Shown piece by piece: positions 15,314 to 22,645 of a stretch of DNA of 24,131 nt. Every line of letters starts with the position of its first letter. The first letter of the stretch is position 1. Origin of the DNA: RGIG4140 sp045638265 (GTDB lineage Bacteria; Pseudomonadota; Alphaproteobacteria; CAAHEQ01; UBA3637); NCBI GenBank assembly GCA_045638265.1, contig JAZUBA010000018.1, forward strand, positions 1 through 24,131. The letters are read 5' to 3'. The position numbers were made by a program, and so were the translations under genes. A model generated the notes under the pieces. That model made no database searches, was not told the DNA's origin, and was given only the letters and a program-made list of their open reading frames with translations.

Positions 15314-16180
15314 ATGTCAGATGAAGCCATAAAAGAACAGGAAATGAGAGAGAAAGAAACAGCCGAAAGAGAAGCACAAGAACGTGAAGAAGCCGAAAGA
15401 GCAGAAAAAGCGTTGGCAGAACAAACGGCTGAAACGGTTACGCCTACTGAAAATGAAAATACAGCCTCTCAATCAACGGGACATATTGAATCTGCTGTTG
15501 AATTGCAAGCAGCCCGTTATGCCTATATTGAAAATTTAGAACGCAGAATTATGGCAGATGATTTTGTAGAGCAGGGTGAATTAGAAGATGCTATGAATTG
15601 CAAAGCACAAGTGTTGTTGGAATTGGTAGCTGTTGAAGATTATGCATCAAAATTAGGAAAAGATAACCCCTCATTACCCGCAATCGGGGTTTTAAAAGAC
15701 CATTTATATAAATGCTATAACAAAACTGAAAAAATGCGTGACAGATTGGCACAAGAACGTCAAAAACAGTTGTTGGGCAAACAACATGAAGAATATGATT
15801 ATCAACAAAGACATAACACCATCAATCTTGAATATCCGGAATTGTTGAGAAATAAACAATATAATTTTGGTGTTTTTCAGGATAAAAACAACAATATGAT
15901 TAATTTGACAGGTTTGGGATTGTCAGCGGGTTCTGTGGGAATGTTATCTCAATTAATTAAAAATCCAAGCGAATCTATTAAGGCTCAAATGCCGGATTTG
16001 ATTACGGAATTTGCTTCCAAAGTATCCGGTCAGGATAAAGAAGCCATTAACGGATTTATTGGTAGCTTAACGGCGGGTTTAAATACGTTTAAATCGGTTA
16101 AAGCAATGACAGATGCATTAGAGGGTGTTGGTCAAATGGCAAAAATGTTATCTGCACTTAAAGGTGGTAACGCTATTTAA
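15314..16180 (+). CDS. Unknown coiled-coil protein, 288 residues
   Basis: No family recognised. The ATG at 15314 follows AAGGAGG, the best SD in the window. Residues 1-~42 are almost all Glu, Lys, Arg, Ala and Gln (MREKETAEREAQEREEAER), a charged single helix or coiled coil. Residues ~58-165 are helical and charged (AARYAYIENLERRIMADDF). Residues ~190-288 are Gly/Ser/Leu/Met-rich with amphipathic helices (GLGLSAGSVGMLSQLIKN and GFIGSLTAGLNTF) ending in Gly-Gly-Asn. There is no signal peptide or true membrane helix. The general build, polar N-terminus then Gly/Ser/Leu-rich C-terminal part, recalls the 207-residue protein, though I see no alignable similarity. High expression is likely from its promoter and SD. 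It stands as a single unit with a good terminator. Confidence 0.85.
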   Translation: MSDEAIKEQEMREKETAEREAQEREEAERAEKALAEQTAETVTPTENENTASQSTGHIESAVELQAARYAYIENLERRIMADDFVEQGELEDAMNCKAQVLLELVAVEDYASKLGKDNPSLPAIGVLKDHLYKCYNKTEKMRDRLAQERQKQLLGKQHEEYDYQQRHNTINLEYPELLRNKQYNFGVFQDKNNNMINLTGLGLSAGSVGMLSQLIKNPSESIKAQMPDLITEFASKVSGQDKEAINGFIGSLTAGLNTFKSVKAMTDALEGVGQMAKMLSALKGGNAI

Positions 16181-16198
16181 AATTCTTGGAAAGTCAGT

Positions 16199-16235
16199 AA
16201 AGTGTTTCATTTGTAAAGAATGAAACACTTTTTTT
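16199..16235 (+). terminator. Terminator of the coiled-coil protein gene
   Basis: Perfect 13-bp stem AAAGTGTTTCATT (16199-16211) with 16219-16231, 7-nt loop, T run to 16235. 18 bp after the stop codon. Confidence 0.92.
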
Positions 16236-16353
16236 GTGGGTAAAATGAATGGAGATAAATATAATAAAATACCTCAAATACAAGGAAACGATGTTGATTG
16301 ATATTTTGCAATATATAGGAGAACTGGATTGAACAAGTTTTTTTATTCAGAAA

Positions 16354-16391
16354 CAAAAAAATAAACCTCGCTGAAAAATCAACGAGGTTTA
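16354..16391 (-). terminator. Terminator of the pseudopilin gene
   Basis: 9-bp outer stem TAAACCTCG (16362-16370) with 16383-16391 and a possible inner TGA/TCA pairing. On the minus strand it is followed by TTTTTTT. About 37 bp downstream of the pilin stop. Confidence 0.82.
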
Positions 16392-16428
16392 CTTTATCTA
16401 GACAGATAAATGTTTACTTATCCGCAAA

Positions 16429-16887
16429 TTAGCTTTGACGGAAGACAACGCCTGCAACAGCGTTATTAGCACAAGCGCCTTGACCTAAAATGTTTTGACC
16501 AGCTGTGCAAACACCTTCTGTTGGGAATGTTAATGTCATTGTAACTGCATCTTCATCAATATCTGTAATTTCTAATGTAGCACCACCCGGCATGTTTCCA
16601 GCACCGTTGTTGTCATCATTTGGAATTAAACCGAGAGATAACGGAGTAATTGAGTTAAGAGCTGTACCGGCTGTAACTAAATCTTGACCTGTACGAGCGA
16701 TTGAAGTTTGGTTTTGAGCAAATGCCAAAGAAGCAACTTTGTTAGCCATGTCGATAACTTCGTTTGCACGGTAACGGTTCATAGCCATTGTATAACCAGC
16801 GATACCACCGATTGAGAGAACACCAATAATAGCCAAAACGCCTAACATTTCAACCATTGAACGACCTGATTCTTGAGTTTTTTTCAT
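16429..16887 (-). CDS. Type IV pilin-like protein (pseudopilin)
   Basis: Prepilin that would be cleaved and methylated by a prepilin peptidase and assembled by a type IV pilus or type II secretion-like machine. 152 residues. The class III leader is MKKTQESG, cleaved before R9, with the conserved Glu at +5 (E13) and the hydrophobic stretch MLGVLAIIGVLSIGGIAGYT. Position +1 is Arg instead of the usual Phe or Met. The helix continues (NRYRANEVIDMANKVASLAF), then a short beta-rich head with LEITDID, VTMTLTF and a Cys pair (GVCTAG...GAC) likely bridged. Small for a major pilin. No prepilin peptidase or ATPase gene is in the window. SD AAGGAA. It sits behind an unusually long leader. Its family resembles PilS-like pilins, as does the start of the Cys-rich gene at the left edge. 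Confidence 0.9.
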   Translation of the reverse strand: MKKTQESGRSMVEMLGVLAIIGVLSIGGIAGYTMAMNRYRANEVIDMANKVASLAFAQNQTSIARTGQDLVTAGTALNSITPLSLGLIPNDDNNGAGNMPGGATLEITDIDEDAVTMTLTFPTEGVCTAGQNILGQGACANNAVAGVVFRQS

Positions 16888-17180
16888 GACGAAATTCCTT
16901 TCATGTTTTTTATAATCTGTTAAACTTGAAAAAAATCTTCTGTTCTTTCACGGTTCAACCAAAGCTTTGAACCCTTTACGCTGTTTTCTCTTTCCCTGAA
17001 AGTGAAAACCCTGTTTTCTGTCGCGTGCGAACGACCATCTGATTCTTTTCTACTTAAAACAAATTTTCAAAGAAATTGCAGACCCCCAAAGCTTTGTCCT
17101 TTTACATTGCAATACATTCGTATCTTAATGTGCAACCTCTTATCCGACTTGTTTTTGAAAAGGACTTTTACCTTTCCATA
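16888..17180 (-). promoter_or_regulatory. Long structured 5' leader of the pseudopilin gene (candidate cis-regulatory RNA)
   Basis: About 290 non-coding bases between the predicted transcription start and the pilin ATG. The middle is richer in G+C than the surrounding spacer. Visible structure: a 7-bp hairpin GGTTCAA (16952-16958) with 16967-16973; a 6-bp hairpin GAAAAC (17004-17009) with 17013-17018; a direct repeat CTGTTTTCT at 16981 and 17011; and CCAAAGCTTTG, containing a palindrome, at 16959-16969 and again at 17086-17096. No known riboswitch class recognised. Confidence 0.45.
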
Positions 17181-17185
17181 AGCAC

Positions 17186-17214
17186 AGTATATCTGATTGT
17201 TTTCCAAAAAACAA
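17186..17214 (-). promoter_or_regulatory. Predicted promoter of the pseudopilin gene
   Basis: Minus strand TTGTTT (17209-17214), 17-bp spacer, TATACT (17186-17191). It is the best promoter-like pair in the 389-bp gap upstream of the pilin and predicts a leader of about 290 nt. The rest of the gap, 17215-17276, is AT-rich with nothing else seen. Confidence 0.55.
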
Positions 17215-17276
17215 GCACTTTTTTGATTTTTTTTCAAAAAAATGCTAATTGTTTGAATAATATAAATAAATTTTAA

Positions 17277-18023
17277 CTAAAAATTAACTTTTGAGGGCTG
17301 ATTTATTAATTTTTGTGCCAAAGGTAAGACCTCTTTTGGCTTTTCGGCAAACCCAATAAAGTCCATATCACTATCCGAAATCACATTTTGGCGTTTCATT
17401 TCGGACAGTTGATTGCGTAAATTATCAAAATAATGATTTGAATTTAAAAGAATAATTGGTTTTGTCTTTTGATTTGAACTATATTCGGATTCGTTTAATC
17501 CATTAGTTGACGCATCAGATTTTTGGCTTGTTTTTCCCCTTTTTTGTGGCTTGTCATTCAGCTGTTTTTGTAATGCAAGTAAGTCTGAAAACGTTGTCAA
17601 CGAATCCAATCCTCCCGGTAAAATCACATACATATCAGCCGAGTCGATACGTTTTTGCCGTGCCGACTCGGTTGTTTTGGTTAATGTATAAGGCATTTGA
17701 TGACAAAAATGTGTTTTTGGACAATTGAGTTCATATCGTGAGGATTCGCTGATAATTTCAGCATTTCCTTTGAAATCATGGATTCCTTGTAAAAACTTGC
17801 CGGATACACCATAGGTTTGACTGTCAATTAGTAACTTCTTTTTACTTTGAGCTAATAGTTTACCTAATTGATAGACATCTTTGGGATGTGTTCCTTTTTT
17901 AAAATTTGTTGAATCACCGTAAACAGAGATTGTTTGAATATTATCCGATTGTTGTGCAACGGTTGTCATGGAAGAGCTCATTAATATGATACAAACGAAT
18001 CCAAACAGTGATTTTTTCAACAT
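17277..18023 (-). CDS. Exported, active-site-degenerate LOG-family (lysine decarboxylase-like) protein
   Basis: The Rossmann-like fold of the LOG family (nucleoside-5'-monophosphate phosphoribohydrolases, cytokinin activation) is recognisable: TISVYGDSTNF at 31-41, QLGKLLAQSKKKLLIDSQTYGVSGKF at about 52-77, RIDSADMYVILPGG at 125-138, then KPIILLNSNHYFDNL and a VISDSDMDFIGF strand. In active LOGs the motif is PGGxGTxxE; here it is PGGLDSLTTF (136-145), so the Gly-Thr and catalytic Glu are replaced and normal hydrolase activity is unlikely. Residues 1-~23 look like a signal peptide (MLKKSLFGFVCIILMSSSM...VAQ), whereas LOG proteins are cytoplasmic. A ~25-residue Ser/Lys/Asn-rich insertion sits near 160-185. 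SD AAGGAG overlaps the end of trpS (13-bp gap), so it is co-transcribed with it. A periplasmic ligand-binding role is a guess. Confidence 0.78.
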   Translation of the reverse strand: MLKKSLFGFVCIILMSSSMTTVAQQSDNIQTISVYGDSTNFKKGTHPKDVYQLGKLLAQSKKKLLIDSQTYGVSGKFLQGIHDFKGNAEIISESSRYELNCPKTHFCHQMPYTLTKTTESARQKRIDSADMYVILPGGLDSLTTFSDLLALQKQLNDKPQKRGKTSQKSDASTNGLNESEYSSNQKTKPIILLNSNHYFDNLRNQLSEMKRQNVISDSDMDFIGFAEKPKEVLPLAQKLINQPSKVNF

Positions 18024-18036
18024 GGGAGCTCCTTAC

Positions 18037-19056
18037 TTATTTGCGGTTAAAAATAGCATCTTTTGCCCGTTCCAATACCGGTTGCACAATGGCGCGTGCT
18101 TTAACGGCACCGGCTTGTAACATATCTTCAACTTCATCAAAATGAGCCATATAATAATTATATTTATCTCTCATTTCACCAATGTCATTTAAAATACATT
18201 GCAACAATGTTTTCTTAATAGTGCCGTATCCCATTCCGCCTTTTTCCAAACCGTCTTTAATCTCTTGGACAATGGATTCGGGTGCAATGCCTCGTGCAAT
18301 TTGATATAACAAAATATCATCCGGATTTTTAGGGGCATTAATGTCTTGGCAATCAGTTTTAATACCCATAACAGCTTTTTTGATTTCAGCATCCGTACCA
18401 AACAACGGAATGACATTGTTGTAGCTCTTGCTCATTTTACGACCGTCAGTTCCCGGGAGCGTTTGAGCCGATTCGGTTAAGTATGCAATGGGTACTTTAA
18501 AAATTTCTTTTTCGTAATGAGCATTGATTGATCCGGCAATATCAGCAGCAATTTCAACGTGTTGGACTTGGTCTTTGCCGACGGGAACAATGTCTGAATC
18601 GTAAGCTAAAATATCGGCGGCCATTAAAACAGGATATGTGTATAACCCCATATTAATGCCGGCATCGTTTGGTTCTCCTTTGGCAACGTTTTTATCAACG
18701 GCAGCCTTATAAGCATGCGCTTTGTTCATAAATCCTTTGGGTGTATATGCCATTAAGATTGTTGTCAATTCAAATAATTCAGGTACATCTGATTGTTTGT
18801 AAAACACCGTATGATTTGGATCAACACCGCATGCCAAATAAACAGATGCAATTTCTTTTGTGATTTTTGATAAAAAGACAGCATCTTTAATTGCGTTAAT
18901 GGCGTGATAATCTGCCACAAACATAATATGGCGTCCGTTTTGATTAATTTGATGACCTAATTCAATAGCGGGACGAATCGCTCCGACATAGTTGCCGATA
19001 TGAAGTGTTCCTGTCGGTTTGACACCGGTTAATATTGTTTTATTATTGTAATCCAT
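18037..19056 (-). CDS. trpS: Tryptophanyl-tRNA synthetase
   Basis: Class I aminoacyl-tRNA synthetase that charges tRNA-Trp. 339 residues, the usual length for bacterial TrpRS. The nucleotide-binding motifs are HIGN at 19-22 (in GVKPTGTLHIGNYVGAI) and KMSKS at 207-211. MGLYTYPVLMAADILAYDSDIVPVGKDQVQHVE is the highly conserved tryptophan/dimer region. SD AAAGGA precedes the ATG. A weak promoter may lie just upstream (TATACT at 19083-19088 on the minus strand, poor -35). The LOG-like gene follows in the same transcript. Confidence 0.97.
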   Translation of the reverse strand: MDYNNKTILTGVKPTGTLHIGNYVGAIRPAIELGHQINQNGRHIMFVADYHAINAIKDAVFLSKITKEIASVYLACGVDPNHTVFYKQSDVPELFELTTILMAYTPKGFMNKAHAYKAAVDKNVAKGEPNDAGINMGLYTYPVLMAADILAYDSDIVPVGKDQVQHVEIAADIAGSINAHYEKEIFKVPIAYLTESAQTLPGTDGRKMSKSYNNVIPLFGTDAEIKKAVMGIKTDCQDINAPKNPDDILLYQIARGIAPESIVQEIKDGLEKGGMGYGTIKKTLLQCILNDIGEMRDKYNYYMAHFDEVEDMLQAGAVKARAIVQPVLERAKDAIFNRK

Positions 19057-19099
19057 GGTTGTATCCTTTAATAAATAGATTGAGTATATAAAAATTAAA

Positions 19100-19123
19100 T
19101 ATTAAATAAACCGAAAGTTCGGT
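19100..19123 (-). terminator. Weak terminator after the second lysozyme-like gene
   Basis: Short dyad ACCGAA (19110-19115) with TTCGGT (19118-19123), tight loop, followed on the minus strand by TTTATTTAATATTT. It lies 16 bp past the stop codon. Confidence 0.5.
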
Positions 19124-19138
19124 AAAATCAAGCTTAAT

Positions 19139-20482
19139 TTAGCTCCGCCATCGTCCGTTTTGCATATTTGCAACAATGGAAAAATCACGAATGGGGTCAT
19201 CCGGTGTTTCAAAAGAATGATCGGTTTTGAATTTTTTATTGAATGACTGAATGCGTTTTTCGGCTTCTTTATTCAACGAATCACGAATCAACATCAGTGG
19301 ATTTTTATCTGTTTGAGTTGTTTTTTCGGGCAATTTTATGTTTTTCAGTGATTCCAACATGGTTATTGGTTTAATTCTGTCGGGAACCTGTTGTATTGTT
19401 GGTGAATTATATAATTCATCATAAACCAATGTGTGAGCCATTTGTTGTGCCTGTTGCACTTCATTTAGTGTTAAATCACGATTTTTCACGTTTTTCATGC
19501 TTTGTGCAAACACAAGTGTCATATAGTTTTCCAACAACAATGTTTTATGGTCTTGACGCATCATAATGCCATCTTCAAAGGTATTACAAAATTTTTTTAA
19601 GGCTTTGATGCAAAATGCCGATTGTGATTCGGGTGTTGCCGGTTGTCCGTTTCGTTTTTTCTTGTCCTGATTTGTTTCATAAGCCAATTTGCAAATTAAA
19701 TCACGCAATTTTTCACGATCAGTAACTGCTTTCTCTTTGCCTGCATATAAAGGATTGGGAATTTCTTTTTTTAATGCCTTTTTATAAATAGTGGTTCCCT
19801 GAATACCTGTATCGCCGAATTGATAATGAAAATCAGTCCCCAAAGCTTCCAAAAAATATGAATCTTTAATAAAAGGATTGGCGGTAATAAGTTTGTGCTT
19901 TTTATCTTCATATTCAAAGCGTGAAATTTCTAATGCATTTTGTGAATCTATTGTCGCATAGTCTTCTTTATTGAATAAATAAGCTTTTTGATCTTCCGGC
20001 GATAACACATTCAGATTAATTTTCTTTTTGGCACGGGTTTTGCAATAGGCCCTTCTATCATAGCAAGATTTAACTAATTCTGTTTTTTCTTTAAGAGATA
20101 AAGGTTTGCCGTTCCGCATGAGTTTTGTTTTTTCAAGAATGGCAAGACCTTCTTTTTCCGGATATCCTTGTTTGTTACATTCAATTTTGTTACCGTAACC
20201 GATGGTTAACCCACCTCTGGGACAAAAATAAAAATGTTCAATGGGTTTACTGTGAACAACATTATTTTTGTCTTTGTAAACTTGTGTGCTTTCCATGGAA
20301 GTAACAAGTGCCATCATACAATCGGACATAGCTTGTTGTGCCATAATAGCGTCAGCCGTTTCGGCACCGCTGGGCATACCGGCATTAACGCTGGCATTAT
20401 AAAATTCACCTATTGAATTTGTTGCACTAACATTCATTAGTCCTGTTTGTGCCGATTGTAATTTGTTTTTTAAAGTTGACAT
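19139..20482 (-). CDS. Second GH24-like lysozyme, 447 residues, no signal peptide
   Basis: Predicted muramidase-like protein of the phage lysozyme fold. The N-terminal ~55 residues are polar, Ala/Ser/Gln-rich. The core signature is FYFCPRGGLTIGYGNKI: C87 and T93 six residues apart, as in the other GH24 gene here and in T4 lysozyme (Asp, Thr); the catalytic Glu is probably E64 (SMEST) at the end of a helix, with an insertion before the Cys; E82 is an alternative. Two further Cys are near 118-127. After about residue 160 the protein is charged and helical, with a possible lobe at FGDTGIQGTTIYKKAL (about 215-230) and a long Lys/Glu-rich C-terminal part that matches nothing I know. No signal peptide or membrane helix. 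SD AAGGAT. At 447 residues it is far longer than simple endolysins (150-180). Fold assignment is moderately sure; catalysis is not proven. Confidence 0.76.
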   Translation of the reverse strand: MSTLKNKLQSAQTGLMNVSATNSIGEFYNASVNAGMPSGAETADAIMAQQAMSDCMMALVTSMESTQVYKDKNNVVHSKPIEHFYFCPRGGLTIGYGNKIECNKQGYPEKEGLAILEKTKLMRNGKPLSLKEKTELVKSCYDRRAYCKTRAKKKINLNVLSPEDQKAYLFNKEDYATIDSQNALEISRFEYEDKKHKLITANPFIKDSYFLEALGTDFHYQFGDTGIQGTTIYKKALKKEIPNPLYAGKEKAVTDREKLRDLICKLAYETNQDKKKRNGQPATPESQSAFCIKALKKFCNTFEDGIMMRQDHKTLLLENYMTLVFAQSMKNVKNRDLTLNEVQQAQQMAHTLVYDELYNSPTIQQVPDRIKPITMLESLKNIKLPEKTTQTDKNPLMLIRDSLNKEAEKRIQSFNKKFKTDHSFETPDDPIRDFSIVANMQNGRWRS

Positions 20483-20506
20483 TTGTTATCCTTACATACT
20501 CCTATT

Positions 20507-20535
20507 ATAATACTTCTTTTTTTTGACTTTTTCAA
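20507..20535 (-). promoter_or_regulatory. Promoter of the second lysozyme-like gene
   Basis: Minus strand TTGAAA (20530-20535), 17-bp spacer, TATTAT (20507-20512), about 25 bp before the start codon. Confidence 0.6.
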
Positions 20536-20602
20536 TGATTTTTTTAATAAGAACAAAATTTTCAAAATAAGATATAATTTTTAATGTTTTTTCTGAAAAA
20601 GC

Positions 20603-20631
20603 TTGCATTTTTGTTTGAAAATTTTTAAAAT
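20603..20631 (+). promoter_or_regulatory. Promoter of the oad operon
   Basis: TTGCAT (20603-20608), 17-bp spacer, TAAAAT (20626-20631), then SD GGGGAGGAAA and the oadG ATG at 20656. It is divergent from the lysozyme-like gene promoter. Confidence 0.7.
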
Positions 20632-20655
20632 ACACTTATTGGGGAGGAAATTAAA

Positions 20656-20832
20656 ATGTTAACTGAAAGTTTGATTATTACGGCTCTGGGTATGGGCGGA
20701 GTCTTTTTCTTTTTATTTATTTTAGTTTGTTTTATGAATTTATTGCGATTTGTTTGTCCGAATGAACAGGCAAAAAAATCTGATAAAGTTGCTTTGGCTA
20801 TTGCATATGCACTTCAACGGAAAGGAAAATAA
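20656..20832 (+). CDS. oadG: Oxaloacetate decarboxylase gamma-type subunit (short OadG)
   Basis: Small membrane subunit that ties the carboxyltransferase OadA to the Na+ channel OadB. 58 residues: a short periplasmic start (MLTESLIITALGMGG), one membrane helix (about 13-34, VFFFLFILVCFMNLL), then a cytoplasmic tail (NEQAKKSDKVALAIAYAL) of the form seen in OadG. The GMGGVFFFL motif matches the family (G-M-G-x-V-F). It lacks the long Pro/Ala-rich linker and His-rich tail of classical OadG. SD GGGGAGGAAA, 1 bp before oadA. Identification rests on position and helix pattern. Confidence 0.83.
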   Translation: MLTESLIITALGMGGVFFFLFILVCFMNLLRFVCPNEQAKKSDKVALAIAYALQRKGK

Positions 20833-20833
20833 T

Positions 20834-22645
20834 ATGTTAAGAAAGAAGAAAAAAGTTTCATTTATGTGTACGGCTTTTCGGGATGGATTCCAATCTGTTT
20901 TCGGAGCAAGGGTTTTATCAAAAGATTATTTGCCGATTGTCAAAGAAGCTGTTGAAGCTGGTATGACAAACATTGAGGCCGGTGGTGGTGCATCCTTTCA
21001 GGCGGCATTTTTCTATAATAACGAAAATGCTTTTGATGTGATGGATTCGTTTCGTCAAATTTGCGGACCGGATGTGAATTTACAAACATTGGCACGTGGT
21101 GTTAATGTTGTTGCTTTGGATTCGCAAAGTTCGGAAATGATTAAATTGCATGCCGAAATGTTTAAAAAACACGGTATGACGACTATCCGCAATTTTGATG
21201 CATTAAATGACCCTGAAAATTTGATATACAGTGCAAAATGTATTACGGAAGCCGGTTTGAAACATCAGTTGTGTGTGGCTATGATGTCTTTGCCTCCGGC
21301 ATGTAAAGGTGCTCATACACCTGATTTTTACGAAGATACACTGAAAAAATTTTTAAAGGCAGATATTCCGTTTGATTCGTTATGCTTTAAAGATGCATCT
21401 GGTACTACAACACCGACCGTGGTTTGTGAAACAATTAAACGAGCTCGTAAATTGGTTGGTAAAAAAGTGCCGATTCAATTCCATTCACACGAAACAGCAG
21501 GTGCCGGTTTGGCTTGTTATTTAGCAGCCGTTGAAGGTGGAGCGGATATTGTTGACTTGTCTATGGCGCCTGTTTCGGGTGGTACGTGTCAACCGGACAT
21601 TGCAACGATGTGGCACGCTTTACGGGGAACAGATTTTGAATTAGATTGCGATGTTGATGCCGTTATGCGAGTAGAAGAACATTTGAAAGAAGCTTTATCT
21701 GATTATTTTATTCCGCCTGAAGCATTACACGTTGAACCTCGCATTCCATGGTCGCCAATGCCGGGTGGTGCGTTAACGGCCAATACACAAATGTTGCGAG
21801 ATAACGGTTTAATGGATAAATATGCTGAAATTATTATTGCGATGGAAGAAGTTGTTCGTAAAGGTGGATTTGGTACCTCTGTTACACCTGTTTCTCAATT
21901 TTATTTCCAACAGGCATTTAACAACGTTATGCAAGGACCATGGAAAAAAATTGCCGAAGGATACGGTAAAATGGTTTTGGGTTATTTTGGAAAAACACCG
22001 GTTAAACCTGATGCGGAAGTTGTTAAAATTGCTTCTGCTCAATTAGGATTGGAACCAACAAAAAAATCGGTTTTATCTATTAATGACGCCAATCCGCAAA
22101 AATCTCGGGCATTTTATGAAGATAAACTAGAAGCGGAAGGATTGCCGATTACAGATGAAAATGTCTTTATTACGGCCGCTTGTGGTGATAAAGGTATTGC
22201 ATTTTTACAAGGCAAGGGAAGTGTTAAAGTGCGCTATAAAGAAAAACCGAAAGTTCAAACTGATGTTCAAAACAGTTATGATATTATGATTGATGGCGAA
22301 AAATATCATGTTGAATTGCAAGATGGAACTGCTGTTGTTAATGGGAAATCATATACTTATCAGGAAGGAGAAACAGTAGCAATAACAAAAACACCAAAAT
22401 CGGATGCAAAACCAATTAGTACGCAAGGTGTTCATGATATTGTGGCACCAACACCGGGAACTGTTACAAAAGTTTTGATTCAAACAGGACAAACTGTAAC
22501 ACCTGATACAGATGTTTGTGTTGTGGAAGTGATGAAAATGGAAACAATGGTTAAAGCAGGTGTTTGTGGGCAGGTTTCAAATATATCTGTTCAACAAGGA
22601 ACACAAGTTGTTAGTGGTCAATTAATTGCAAAGGTGCAGGCATGA
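20834..22645 (+). CDS. oadA: Oxaloacetate decarboxylase alpha subunit (carboxyltransferase-biotin protein)
   Basis: Carboxyltransferase that moves CO2 from oxaloacetate to biotin, from which OadB releases it. 603 residues from the ATG at 20834, one base after the oadG stop; the frame runs open back to 20750 but that part overlaps oadG. The carboxyltransferase domain (HMGL-like, ~8-275) opens with TAFRDGFQSVFGARV: metal-binding D17, the lysine in CFKDASG (K186), and HSH at 217-219. The PYC/OADA conserved domain is at about 285-480. A linker and biotinyl domain (~530-603) end with EVMKMET, biotinylated K568, 35 residues from the end as usual. The TAFRDGFQS type is a divergent subgroup relative to enterobacterial DxxLRDAHQS. 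Pyruvate carboxylase subunit B is an alternative, but oadG and oadB argue for the Na+ pump. Confidence 0.92.
   Translation: MLRKKKKVSFMCTAFRDGFQSVFGARVLSKDYLPIVKEAVEAGMTNIEAGGGASFQAAFFYNNENAFDVMDSFRQICGPDVNLQTLARGVNVVALDSQSSEMIKLHAEMFKKHGMTTIRNFDALNDPENLIYSAKCITEAGLKHQLCVAMMSLPPACKGAHTPDFYEDTLKKFLKADIPFDSLCFKDASGTTTPTVVCETIKRARKLVGKKVPIQFHSHETAGAGLACYLAAVEGGADIVDLSMAPVSGGTCQPDIATMWHALRGTDFELDCDVDAVMRVEEHLKEALSDYFIPPEALHVEPRIPWSPMPGGALTANTQMLRDNGLMDKYAEIIIAMEEVVRKGGFGTSVTPVSQFYFQQAFNNVMQGPWKKIAEGYGKMVLGYFGKTPVKPDAEVVKIASAQLGLEPTKKSVLSINDANPQKSRAFYEDKLEAEGLPITDENVFITAACGDKGIAFLQGKGSVKVRYKEKPKVQTDVQNSYDIMIDGEKYHVELQDGTAVVNGKSYTYQEGETVAITKTPKSDAKPISTQGVHDIVAPTPGTVTKVLIQTGQTVTPDTDVCVVEVMKMETMVKAGVCGQVSNISVQQGTQVVSGQLIAKVQA

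Noticed and set aside
16291..16332. 13-codon frame MLIDILQYIGELD after AAGGAA
   Set aside because: Too short to judge; no strong promoter or further sign of translation.
17076..17276. 66-residue plus-strand frame in the gap upstream of the pilin
   Set aside because: No SD, composition like AT-rich spacer, and it runs over the predicted minus-strand pilin promoter and leader.
20750..20833. N-terminal extension of the oadA frame
   Set aside because: It overlaps oadG in another frame; the ATG at 20834 follows oadG by one base and fits homologues.
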